64,000 nt of DNA from Glaciecola sp048820975 (lineage in GTDB: Bacteria; Pseudomonadota; Gammaproteobacteria; Enterobacterales; Alteromonadaceae), in assembly GCF_048820975.1 (NCBI RefSeq), contig NZ_JBMEUF010000001.1, forward strand, positions 1,054,001-1,118,000. The letters are read 5' to 3'. The position numbers and the translations under genes were made by a program. The stretch's first letter is position 1, and each line of letters starts with the position of its first letter. The notes below the pieces were generated by a model. That model was given only the letters and a program-made list of their open reading frames with translations, had not been told where the DNA came from and searched no databases. This document shows, piece by piece, positions 18,730-26,617 of this stretch.

Positions 18730-18806
18730 TCCCCCTTAGCTCAGTTGGTTAGAGCGACGGACTGTTAATCCGCAGGTCCCCCGTTCGAATCGGGGAGGGG
18801 GAGCCA
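18730..18806 (+). tRNA. tRNA-Asn (GTT), copy 2
   Basis: An identical 77-nucleotide copy of the preceding tRNA-Asn, 38 bases downstream, with encoded CCA. Both are probably cut from one precursor made from the promoter at 18565. No clear Rho-independent terminator follows it before rsxA. Confidence 0.97.
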
Positions 18807-19010
18807 TTTTGCTCCAGCAACACGCCAATATTTCTTTTTCATGCGTTTGTAACAATAGTCTTCCGACTTATTTACTAATATCACTAATCCCTATGCTTTC
18901 TATGTTGTTTATTGTTCGCTAAAAAGCGATAATTAATAAATGCTGTCAACACGTAATTATGTTGTTGATAATTATTGAATAGTTAGCCCATAGGTAGGTT
19001 GCAACGCTGC

Positions 19011-19589
19011 ATGTCTGATTTGATGCTCTTATTACTAGGCACCGTCTTGGTAAACAACTTTGTCTTAGTACAATTTTTAGGATTGTGCCCTTTTATGGGT
19101 GTGTCTGGAAAACTTGAAACGGCAATAGGTATGTCGATGGCCACAACCTTTGTTTTAACCTTGGCGTCATTAAGTAGCTATTTAGTTGAAAACTATATTC
19201 TACAACCTTTAGGTATTGGTTATCTGAAAACATTAAGCTTCATATTAGTGATAGCTGTTGTTGTTCAATTTACTGAAATGGTTGTAAGAAAAACCAGCCC
19301 TACCCTTTATAGATTACTCGGTATATTTTTACCTCTTATTACGACAAACTGCGCCGTGCTCGGAGTCGCGCTTTTAAATACCACTAAGCAGCACTCTCTT
19401 ATTGAATCTATTGTTTATGGATTTGGCGCGGCCGTAGGTTTTTCTTTTGTTCTTATATTATTTGCCGCTATGCGCGAAAGGCTTGCCGCTGCGGATGTCC
19501 CCACGCCCTTCAAAGGCGCATCAATTGCCATGATTACCGCTGGACTTATGTCATTAGCATTTATGGGTTTCTCAGGGTTAGTTAAATGA
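19011..19589 (+). CDS. rsxA: Electron transport complex subunit RsxA (RnfA)
   Basis: RsxA is an inner-membrane subunit of the Rsx/Rnf complex, which couples electron transfer between NADH and ferredoxin to ion movement and in E. coli keeps SoxR reduced. About 192 residues with six hydrophobic helices; VNNFVLVQFLGLCPFMGVS and ITTNCAVLGVALLN, each with a conserved Cys, are hallmarks, and the C-terminus GLMSLAFMGFSGLVK is nearly that of E. coli. The ATG at 19011 matches the family start; an in-frame TTG at 18999 is unlikely. First gene of a six-gene rsx operon ending in nth, each overlapping or abutting the next. Confidence 0.97.
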   Translation: MSDLMLLLLGTVLVNNFVLVQFLGLCPFMGVSGKLETAIGMSMATTFVLTLASLSSYLVENYILQPLGIGYLKTLSFILVIAVVVQFTEMVVRKTSPTLYRLLGIFLPLITTNCAVLGVALLNTTKQHSLIESIVYGFGAAVGFSFVLILFAAMRERLAAADVPTPFKGASIAMITAGLMSLAFMGFSGLVK

Positions 19590-20155
19590 GCTTAACCTTA
19601 ATTGCCTTAATTGTTGTTGCCGGATTAGCACTAATTTTAGGTGCTGGCTTAGGTTATGCGGCTATTAAATTTAAAGTTGAAAGTGATCCTCTAGTAGAAC
19701 AAATTGATAATTTACTCCCACAAACACAGTGTGGGCAATGTGGCTACCCCGGTTGTAGGCCTTATGCCGAAGCTATAGCGAACGGTGATGAAATTAACAA
19801 GTGCCCTCCAGGCGGCGAAACAACAATAAAAGACCTAGCTGAACTAATGGGGGTAGAAGCTAAGCCCTTAGACGCAGCGCACGGCGTTGAAGACATTAAA
19901 AAGGTTGCGTACATCCGGGAAGACGAATGTATTGGCTGTACTAAATGCATCCAGGCATGTCCTGTAGACGCCATAGTGGGCGCAGCAAAACAAATGCATA
20001 CGGTAATAATTGATAGTTGCACTGGCTGCGACTTATGTGTTGACCCATGCCCAGTTGATTGTATTGATATGCTTCCATTGAATAAATCGACACAAGCTTG
20101 GAAATGGGATTTTAAACAAACACCCGTGGGTGACATTCCCATTAAGACTCTTTAA
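19586..20155 (+). CDS. rsxB: Electron transport complex subunit RsxB (RnfB)
   Basis: RsxB is the iron-sulfur subunit of the complex, anchored by one N-terminal membrane helix (IALIVVAGLALILGAGLGYA). A 4Fe-4S domain (LPQTQCGQCGYPGCRPYAEA near residues 44-63) and two ferredoxin-type clusters follow: CIGCTKCIQACPVDAI and CTGCDLCVDPCPVDCI. Its 189 residues match E. coli length. The start overlaps the rsxA stop by 4 bases, indicating translational coupling. Confidence 0.97.
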   Translation: MSLTLIALIVVAGLALILGAGLGYAAIKFKVESDPLVEQIDNLLPQTQCGQCGYPGCRPYAEAIANGDEINKCPPGGETTIKDLAELMGVEAKPLDAAHGVEDIKKVAYIREDECIGCTKCIQACPVDAIVGAAKQMHTVIIDSCTGCDLCVDPCPVDCIDMLPLNKSTQAWKWDFKQTPVGDIPIKTL

Positions 20156-20186
20156 CCCACAAAAATATGAGGATGAACTAGGCAAA

Positions 20187-22184
20187 ATGCGCGTATTAGC
20201 TGATTACGACACCATACTTGAAAAATTGTCTTTGGGGCAGCTTTGGGATTTCCCAGGCGGTGTGCACCCTATACAACAAAAAGATATGTCGAATCAGAGC
20301 CTTATTCAAAAGCTACCTCTCCCCTCACATATTTACATTCCGGTAAAACAACACATTGGTGTTGAAGGCGAAATTGTAGTTAATGTAGGTGATAGAGTGT
20401 TACATGGCCAAGCCTTAACTCGTAATTTTAATACCTTTGCGCTTCCTGTTCATGCGTCGTCGTCAGGTACTGTAGTGAGCATTGGTGAGCATCCTGCAGC
20501 ACATCCCTCAGGATTATCAGAATTAACTATTTGCATTGAGCTAGATGGGTTACACGAAAGCCTGGCAACAAACGGTGTTCACGACTACGCAAACAAAGAC
20601 AAAAGCGATATTATAAACGCAATTTGTCAAGCCGGAATAAGCGGAATGGGCGGAGCCGGATTTCCTACCCACATAAAATCAACTAACGTGAAACCCATTG
20701 AATTTTTAGTTATCAATGGAATTGAATGTGAGCCATACATTACCTCTGATGACAGGCTAATGCGCGAGCATGCTTGGCAAATTCGCCAAGGGATTGATAT
20801 TTTGGTGCATATACTCTCGCCTAAACAAGTCATTGTTGCGATTGAAGATAACAAACCCGAAGCTTACGAGACAATGGCAATTGCTTGCCAGCAACAAAGT
20901 GACTACCAAGTTATTAAGGTACCCACCAAATATCCTGCTGGCGGAGAAAAACAGTTAATTCAAGTGCTGACGTCACGTGAAGTACCTGCTGATGGCCTGC
21001 CAATAGACGTAGGATGCATGATGTACAATGTAGGTACGTGCTTTGCCATAGCGGATGCAGTCATTGAAGGTAAGCCCTTAACTCAACGTGTTGTCACAAT
21101 TACCGGTGGCGCTATAGAAAAGCCACAAAATGTATGGGCACCCATTGGCACCCCAATAATAGACCTACTGCGGTTCGCCCAGTATGCACAAGAAAAACAA
21201 GCTCATCCTAAAATTATTATGGGCGGCCCCATGATGGGATTTACCCTCGCCTCAGCCAAAATACCGGTAGTAAAAACCACCAATTGTATTCTTGCTCCGG
21301 CTCAGCATGAGCTTGCTGATGCGTCAAACGAAAGAGCTTGTATTAGATGTTCAGCATGCGCTGATGCATGCCCGCAATCATTGTTACCTCAACAATTGTT
21401 TTGGTATAGCAAAGCAAAAGAATATGACACCGCGCAAGAATATAATTTATTTGATTGTATAGAATGCGGAGCCTGCGCCTACGTGTGCCCCAGTGAAATA
21501 CCCTTAGTACATTATTACCGCCAAGCAAAAACGAATATTAAGCAGCAAGAGCAAGAAAAAGCGCAGGCAGAAAAAGCAAGAGTTCGCTTTGAAGCAAGAA
21601 AAATGCGCTTAGAAAAAGAAAAATTTGAAAGAGAAGAAAAGCACCGCAAAGCAGCCGAGGCAAGAAAACAGGCGATGACTTCTGACGGCGGAGCGGCAAA
21701 AGATAAAATTGCCGCCGCTTTAGCACGCGCTAAAGCGAAAAAAGCAGCCAAAAGCGAAACTAATAGCCCAGTTTCAGCCGCGAAAGACGAATCTACATTA
21801 AATACATCGAATGTTGGCGAAACCACCAATAGCACAGTGCAAACGGCAGAGCCGAAGAATGAGCAAGCTACAGAAACAAGCTCAGCACAGGATGACAAAA
21901 AGAAACGTGTAGCCCAAGCCGTAGCGCGAGCTAAAGCGAAAAAATTAGCCAAAAGCGAAGAACCAGAGCCTGCGACTACTTCTAACACCAAAGAGAAAGA
22001 AGCAGAAACTACTAACGATAAAGCGCTTGAAAAAAGCAGTGACGAGGCGTCTGCACAAGATGATAAAAAGAAACGTGTTGCCCAAGCCATAGCGCGAGCC
22101 AAAGCAAAAAAATTAGCTAAAGCTAAAGCCGCGCAAGAGCAAACCAACAATGATAAGCCAAATGATGAGGGCGCAAATGAGTAA
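20187..22184 (+). CDS. rsxC: Electron transport complex subunit RsxC (RnfC)
   Basis: RsxC is the peripheral subunit that binds NADH and FMN and carries two 4Fe-4S clusters. GMGGAGFPTHIK is the Gly-rich nucleotide-binding loop, and CIRCSACADACP and CIECGACAYVCPSEIP bind the clusters. The last 200 or so residues are a Lys/Ala/Glu-rich, probably helical tail with repeats of the type KKRVAQAVARAKAKKLAKSE, usual in this family but variable in length. The frame is open back to a GTG at 20130 inside rsxB; the ATG at 20187 gives a more usual N-terminus shortly before the conserved LWDFPGGVHP, but this choice is uncertain. Confidence 0.94.
   Translation: MRVLADYDTILEKLSLGQLWDFPGGVHPIQQKDMSNQSLIQKLPLPSHIYIPVKQHIGVEGEIVVNVGDRVLHGQALTRNFNTFALPVHASSSGTVVSIGEHPAAHPSGLSELTICIELDGLHESLATNGVHDYANKDKSDIINAICQAGISGMGGAGFPTHIKSTNVKPIEFLVINGIECEPYITSDDRLMREHAWQIRQGIDILVHILSPKQVIVAIEDNKPEAYETMAIACQQQSDYQVIKVPTKYPAGGEKQLIQVLTSREVPADGLPIDVGCMMYNVGTCFAIADAVIEGKPLTQRVVTITGGAIEKPQNVWAPIGTPIIDLLRFAQYAQEKQAHPKIIMGGPMMGFTLASAKIPVVKTTNCILAPAQHELADASNERACIRCSACADACPQSLLPQQLFWYSKAKEYDTAQEYNLFDCIECGACAYVCPSEIPLVHYYRQAKTNIKQQEQEKAQAEKARVRFEARKMRLEKEKFEREEKHRKAAEARKQAMTSDGGAAKDKIAAALARAKAKKAAKSETNSPVSAAKDESTLNTSNVGETTNSTVQTAEPKNEQATETSSAQDDKKKRVAQAVARAKAKKLAKSEEPEPATTSNTKEKEAETTNDKALEKSSDEASAQDDKKKRVAQAIARAKAKKLAKAKAAQEQTNNDKPNDEGANE
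21891..22120 (+). repeat. Internal coding repeat in the RsxC tail
   Basis: The stretches 21891-21958 and 22059-22120 encode nearly the same block, DDKKKRVAQAVARAKAKKLA and DDKKKRVAQAIARAKAKKLA, with scattered silent changes. A weaker relative, DKIAAALARAKAKKAAK, lies just upstream near 21703-21755. The array probably grew by unequal duplication within the gene. Confidence 0.85.
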
Positions 22185-23265
22185 ATTTGTTGTAGGGAGT
22201 TCTCCGCACCTGCATAACAAAAAAGATACAGGTGCAGTAATGCGCTTGGTTATATATGCAGCCCTTCCTGGGATATTAATGCAAATATTTATGTTCGGGT
22301 TTGGTTTAGTTATTCAACTGGGTTTAGCTATAGTTACCGCCATTGTGTGCGAAGTGGTTATTCTTGAATTGCGAAAAAAAGATTCTGAACGGGCCGTTAA
22401 AGATTATAGCGCTGTGCTAACAGCGGTTCTTCTAGCCTTAAGTATTCCCCCATTAGCCCCATGGTGGGTAATAGTGATTGGTACCTTTTTCGCCATTGCC
22501 ATTGTTAAACAACTTTATGGTGGCCTTGGCTACAATATGTTTAATCCAGCTATGGCGGCATATGTTATGTTGCTTATATCCTTCCCTGTTCAAATGACCT
22601 CGTGGTTACCCCCTGTTTCATTGAGTGCTCAAGACTTTTCTATATGGGATAGCCTATATACCATTTTTACTGGCTTTACCGCCTCTGGATATAGCATAGC
22701 GCAGCTTCAAGTGGTTGCCGATGGCGCAACTATGGCTACGCCACTGGATCATCTAAAAACGTCTTTAAGCGAAGGTTATATTGTGCCTGAAGCCCTTAAC
22801 AATAAGAGCTTTGTAAGTTCAATTGGCGAGGGATGGGGGCCAGTTTCCTTAGCTTACTTAGTTGGTGGTTTATTTCTAGTTAAGTTGAAAGTGATTAATT
22901 GGCATATTCCAGGCAGTATGATTTTATCAGCCATGCTAGTGAGTGGTGTACTGTTTATGTTTGACGCCAGTACTCATGCTTCGCCATGGTTTCATTTTAT
23001 TAATGGAAGCCTAATTGTAGGTGCATTTTTTATTGCCACTGACCCTGTATCAGCTTCTACCACCAATAAAGGAAGGCTTGTTTTTGGTGCTGCTATTGGT
23101 TTTTGGATAATAGTAATTAGAACATGGGGCGGTTACCCAGATGCAATAGCGTTTGCTGTAGTGATAATGAATATGGCCGTACCATTAATTGACTATTACA
23201 CCCGTCCGCGAACCTATGGGCATACAGTTAAAGCCAAAAATATAACTTCGCAGGATCCAAAATGA
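22177..23265 (+). CDS. rsxD: Electron transport complex subunit RsxD (RnfD)
   Basis: RsxD is an integral membrane subunit with covalently bound FMN. About 362 residues and some ten hydrophobic helices. LSIPPLAPWWVIVIGTFFAI and the following GGLGYNMFNPAMAAYV are nearly identical to the family. The segment DGATMATPLDHLKTS contains the Thr expected to carry FMN through a phosphoester. The start at 22177 (ATGAGTAA overlap with the rsxC stop) gives MSKFVVGSSPH as in relatives; in-frame ATGs from 22150 are less likely. Confidence 0.96.
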   Translation: MSKFVVGSSPHLHNKKDTGAVMRLVIYAALPGILMQIFMFGFGLVIQLGLAIVTAIVCEVVILELRKKDSERAVKDYSAVLTAVLLALSIPPLAPWWVIVIGTFFAIAIVKQLYGGLGYNMFNPAMAAYVMLLISFPVQMTSWLPPVSLSAQDFSIWDSLYTIFTGFTASGYSIAQLQVVADGATMATPLDHLKTSLSEGYIVPEALNNKSFVSSIGEGWGPVSLAYLVGGLFLVKLKVINWHIPGSMILSAMLVSGVLFMFDASTHASPWFHFINGSLIVGAFFIATDPVSASTTNKGRLVFGAAIGFWIIVIRTWGGYPDAIAFAVVIMNMAVPLIDYYTRPRTYGHTVKAKNITSQDPK

Positions 23266-23948
23266 TAGAGACGATCCGTAAAAACGGCATAATTTTAGGC
23301 GCGTTTGCACTTGTTACTACAAGCGTACTAGCGCTTACCTATAACCTTACTTTTGAACGTATTGAATTAGCCAAAGAGCGCCAGTTATTAGACGTACTTA
23401 ACCAAGTTATAGACCCTTCTATTCAAAATAACGAACTACATGTTGATTGCATTACAATTGAACCAGAAAATTTGCTGGGCAATGAAACACAGAGAGTATT
23501 TCGCGCGCGATTAAATGGCGAGCCAAGTGCCTTAATTTTAGAAACAACGGCAACAAATGGCTACAGCGGGCCAATTAAAATGGTGGTTGCAGTAGATAAA
23601 TCAGCCAGTACCGTTTTAGGCGTGCGTGTTGTAGAGCATAAAGAAACCCCGGGCTTAGGTGACAAAATTGACATTCGTGTAAGCAATTGGATAAAGAGCT
23701 TCAATAACGTTAAATACAGTGATGAGCGTGCCGACAGATGGCAAGTAAAAAAAGATGGCGGGCAATTTGATCAATTTACCGGTGCCACCATTACGCCACG
23801 AGCAGTTGTACGCGCCGTTGCCAATACCACAAAATTTGCACAAGAAAACCTAAGCAATTTGTTTCTAACACCTTCTAATTGCTCACCTGGGCCACAAAAA
23901 GGCGAGCTTGATGTTAACGTGTCATCATCACAGGAATTAGGCCAATGA
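23262..23948 (+). CDS. rsxG: Electron transport complex subunit RsxG (RnfG)
   Basis: RsxG is the membrane-anchored, periplasm-facing flavoprotein of the complex. One N-terminal helix (GIILGAFALVTTSVLALTYNL) is followed by an FMN-binding domain; FTGATITPRAVVRAV contains the Thr that receives covalent FMN, and VVEHKETPGLGDKI is the conserved loop before it. The 228-residue length is slightly more than in E. coli because of the C-terminal tail. It overlaps rsxD by 4 bases and rsxE by 4 bases. Confidence 0.96.
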   Translation: MIETIRKNGIILGAFALVTTSVLALTYNLTFERIELAKERQLLDVLNQVIDPSIQNNELHVDCITIEPENLLGNETQRVFRARLNGEPSALILETTATNGYSGPIKMVVAVDKSASTVLGVRVVEHKETPGLGDKIDIRVSNWIKSFNNVKYSDERADRWQVKKDGGQFDQFTGATITPRAVVRAVANTTKFAQENLSNLFLTPSNCSPGPQKGELDVNVSSSQELGQ

Positions 23949-24646
23949 GTAACGAGTATAACAATCTAGCGCATCAGGGCTTGTGGAAAAACAACCCTGC
24001 TATTGTTCAGCTTTTAGGCTTGTGCCCATTGTTAGCAGTAAGTGGCACATTCATTAATGCGCTTGGACTGGGCATTGCTACCACTATTGTTTTACTTGGC
24101 TCAAACATTACCGTTTCACTGGTAAAGAACTTTGTTCCAAATGAGATTCGAATTCCTATATTTGTAATGGTAATCGCTTCCTTTGTTACATTAATAGAAC
24201 TGCTTATGCACGCCTATACATTTGAGTTGTATCAGGTATTAGGAATTTTCATTCCCTTAATTGTTACGAACTGCGCCATTATTGGCCGCGCCGAAGCCTA
24301 TGCATCCAAAAACCCAGTACAGTTCGCTGCTTTTGACGGCCTTATGATGGGCTTAGGATTTACCTTCATACTCGTTTTATTAGGCGGTATGCGTGAAGTG
24401 CTGGGCCTAGGCACCCTATTTTCAGGTGCTGATTTACTGTTTGGCGACTGGGCGAAAAATTTAACTATTGAAGTTTATAAAACCGATGCGAACTTCTTGT
24501 TAGCTATACTGCCACCAGGTGCATTTATAGGAATGGGGTTAATTATTGCGGCCAAAAACTTAATTGATGCAGCCATTGCGAAACGACAAGAAAAGAACAC
24601 AAATAAAGTCGTGCAAAGAGCACGTGTTACAGGCACCGATATATGA
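23945..24646 (+). CDS. rsxE: Electron transport complex subunit RsxE (RnfE)
   Basis: RsxE is the second small integral membrane subunit, paralogous to RsxA. About 233 residues with six helices; NNPAIVQLLGLCPLLAVSGT and VTNCAIIGRAEAYASKN carry the conserved paired cysteines, and GGMREVLGLGTLF is also characteristic. It overlaps rsxG upstream and nth downstream by 4 bases each, so nth is translated from the same message. Confidence 0.97.
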   Translation: MSNEYNNLAHQGLWKNNPAIVQLLGLCPLLAVSGTFINALGLGIATTIVLLGSNITVSLVKNFVPNEIRIPIFVMVIASFVTLIELLMHAYTFELYQVLGIFIPLIVTNCAIIGRAEAYASKNPVQFAAFDGLMMGLGFTFILVLLGGMREVLGLGTLFSGADLLFGDWAKNLTIEVYKTDANFLLAILPPGAFIGMGLIIAAKNLIDAAIAKRQEKNTNKVVQRARVTGTDI

Positions 24647-25275
24647 ACAAAGAAAAACGCTATGAAATATTAACGCGTTTGCGTAATGCTAATCCGCACC
24701 CAACTACAGAGCTAAACTTTTCAAGCCCTTTTGAATTGCTTATTGCAGTTATATTGTCAGCTCAATCCACCGATGTGGGCGTGAACAAAGCAACTGATAA
24801 ATTATATCCCATTGCAAACACCCCTGAAGCTATTTACGCCCTTGGTTTAGATGGCTTAAAAGAATACATAAAAACCATTGGCTTATTTAATTCAAAAGCA
24901 AAAAATGTACTTGAGACCTGTCGTATTTTAGTTGAGAAGCATCAATCTCAAGTGCCTGAAAGCAGAGAAGCCCTAGAAGCCTTACCTGGTGTAGGTAGAA
25001 AAACGGCAAATGTAGTGTTAAATACAGCGTTCGGCTGGCCGACCATAGCCGTAGACACGCATATTTACCGGGTAAGCAACCGCACTAAACTTGCCATGGG
25101 TAAGAACGTTGATAAGGTTGAAGAGAAGCTAATAAAAGTCGTGCCTGCAGAATTCAAAGTAGATGTCCACCATTGGCTTATATTACACGGCCGTTATACA
25201 TGTATTGCCCGCAAACCAAGATGTGGTTCGTGTATTATTGAAGATTTGTGTGAGTTTAAAGAGAAAACTGACTAG
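24643..25275 (+). CDS. nth: Endonuclease III (intact copy)
   Basis: Endonuclease III is a bifunctional glycosylase/AP lyase that removes oxidised pyrimidines in base excision repair. The helix-hairpin-helix LPGVGRKTANVVLN carries the catalytic Lys, FGWPTIAVDTHIYRVSNR the catalytic Asp, and CIARKPRCGSCIIEDLC the C-x6-C-x2-C-x5-C iron-sulfur cluster. At 210 residues it is full length. Its position behind rsxE matches E. coli. The last 243 bases, 25033-25275, are the first of three copies in the window; those in this gene may themselves have been replaced by an incoming element. Confidence 0.98.
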   Translation: MNKEKRYEILTRLRNANPHPTTELNFSSPFELLIAVILSAQSTDVGVNKATDKLYPIANTPEAIYALGLDGLKEYIKTIGLFNSKAKNVLETCRILVEKHQSQVPESREALEALPGVGRKTANVVLNTAFGWPTIAVDTHIYRVSNRTKLAMGKNVDKVEEKLIKVVPAEFKVDVHHWLILHGRYTCIARKPRCGSCIIEDLCEFKEKTD

Positions 25276-25345
25276 TTAACTCCCCTCGTTAAACAGCATT
25301 CTAATAAGTGAATTGATCAATCTAATTCATTTTATGTTGCTAGCA

Positions 25346-26446
25346 CTACTCTATAAAATCACCCGCTAACTCAATCATGTAATTGTAATCTGGCATATAA
25401 TTTCCACCATTGCCTAATATGACGATAAACGCATTTTTTTCACGGTTTATTGCATACATGGTTCTAAATCCATCATGGCTGCCGGTATGACCATAAGTCG
25501 TTTTACCGTCTTCGCTAAAATAAAAGATACCGTACCCTGTGCCATTAAACAGAGAGTCGTCAGCGTTCGTGTAAGCTTTTGTCATTAACGCTTTAGTTTC
25601 TGGTTGTAAAATATCTCCCATCATAAAAGCAGATAAAAAGCGTTGCATATCAATCATCGAAGTTATTTGAGCGGCAGAGCCATAGCTAAAATTATCACGT
25701 CCAAAAATTTTGTGCTCCGTTGCAAAGTTCATTGCCGTTTGCTCTGTAATTTCAGCATATTCATCAAGAATATAGGTGTGGTTCATTCCTAGCGGGCTAA
25801 ATATTTCGTTTTCCATAAAATCAGCAAATCGATACCCAGTGACTACGTTCACTATTTTTGCCAATAAAACATACCCTGTATTGCTGTAATCTTCTTTACT
25901 ACCAGAATTGAATTCAAGTACTGGATTTTCGATAAAATATTGAAATATTTTATTGTTGGTTATTTCATTATCAATAATTTGATGTGTATCTAAATCATTA
26001 AAAATATCGGGAATACCTGATTGGTGCGCCAGTAAGTGATGAATAGTTATGCCCTGCCAAGATAAATCTAACTCGGGTAAATACAGCAAAACAGAATCGT
26101 CAAGTTTAACCAACCCTTGCTCATATAATTTAAGAATTGCTATTGCAGTAAAAGTTTTACTGACGGAAGCTAAACGAAACTGCGTATCTTCTGTAATCGG
26201 CTCATTGGGTTTAGCAATGCCTTTCATTCCAGTATATAAATTTACATCGTTTTGCCAGACCGAGATAATTAAACCCGCCTCATCATCATTGAGATTTGCT
26301 GCCAATACAGTATCAAGTGTTTCGGCAAGTGTTGATTGAACACCTGTTTCAATGGTTTCGTGTTTCTTACCATTACTGTTGCATGCAGAAAGACTTAATA
26401 ACACACCAGTGAATATCAGAATTCTGAAACAAGTTTTAAACGTCAT
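25346..26446 (-). CDS. Serine hydrolase, beta-lactamase/DD-peptidase fold, lipoprotein
   Basis: This is an envelope serine hydrolase of the class C beta-lactamase (Beta-lactamase, Pfam-type) family, 366 residues. The N-terminus has a signal peptide ending LLSLSAC, a lipobox. The active-site SxxK is SVSK in RLASVSKTFTAIAIL, the YxN motif is YSN in EDYSNTGYVLLAK, and the third box is HTG in YGHTGSHDGFRTM. Such proteins include peptidases, esterases and antibiotic hydrolases; true resistance activity cannot be read from sequence. It is cargo of module 1, divergent from the LytTR regulator gene with about 170 bases between starts. Confidence 0.88.
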   Translation of the reverse strand: MTFKTCFRILIFTGVLLSLSACNSNGKKHETIETGVQSTLAETLDTVLAANLNDDEAGLIISVWQNDVNLYTGMKGIAKPNEPITEDTQFRLASVSKTFTAIAILKLYEQGLVKLDDSVLLYLPELDLSWQGITIHHLLAHQSGIPDIFNDLDTHQIIDNEITNNKIFQYFIENPVLEFNSGSKEDYSNTGYVLLAKIVNVVTGYRFADFMENEIFSPLGMNHTYILDEYAEITEQTAMNFATEHKIFGRDNFSYGSAAQITSMIDMQRFLSAFMMGDILQPETKALMTKAYTNADDSLFNGTGYGIFYFSEDGKTTYGHTGSHDGFRTMYAINREKNAFIVILGNGGNYMPDYNYMIELAGDFIE

Positions 26447-26617
26447 ACTTAAATTTCCCTATTAATTATTGTGGTTGCTCTGAGTTAGATTAACGGATTA
26501 TTAAATAATGAATAGTCATTGGCATAATACGATTTATGAACGGTATAGCCATTCGGCCACAACATGTGTAACCTATTGATTAGAAATAACAATGATAACT
26601 AATGGAATATTATCAAA

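Noticed and set aside
21515..22150. Long minus-strand open frame of 211 codons opposite rsxC
   Set aside because: It is the antisense of the Lys/Ala-rich repeat tail of RsxC; its Leu/Ala/Ser/Phe composition reflects the complementary codons, and it has no ribosome-binding site or family match.
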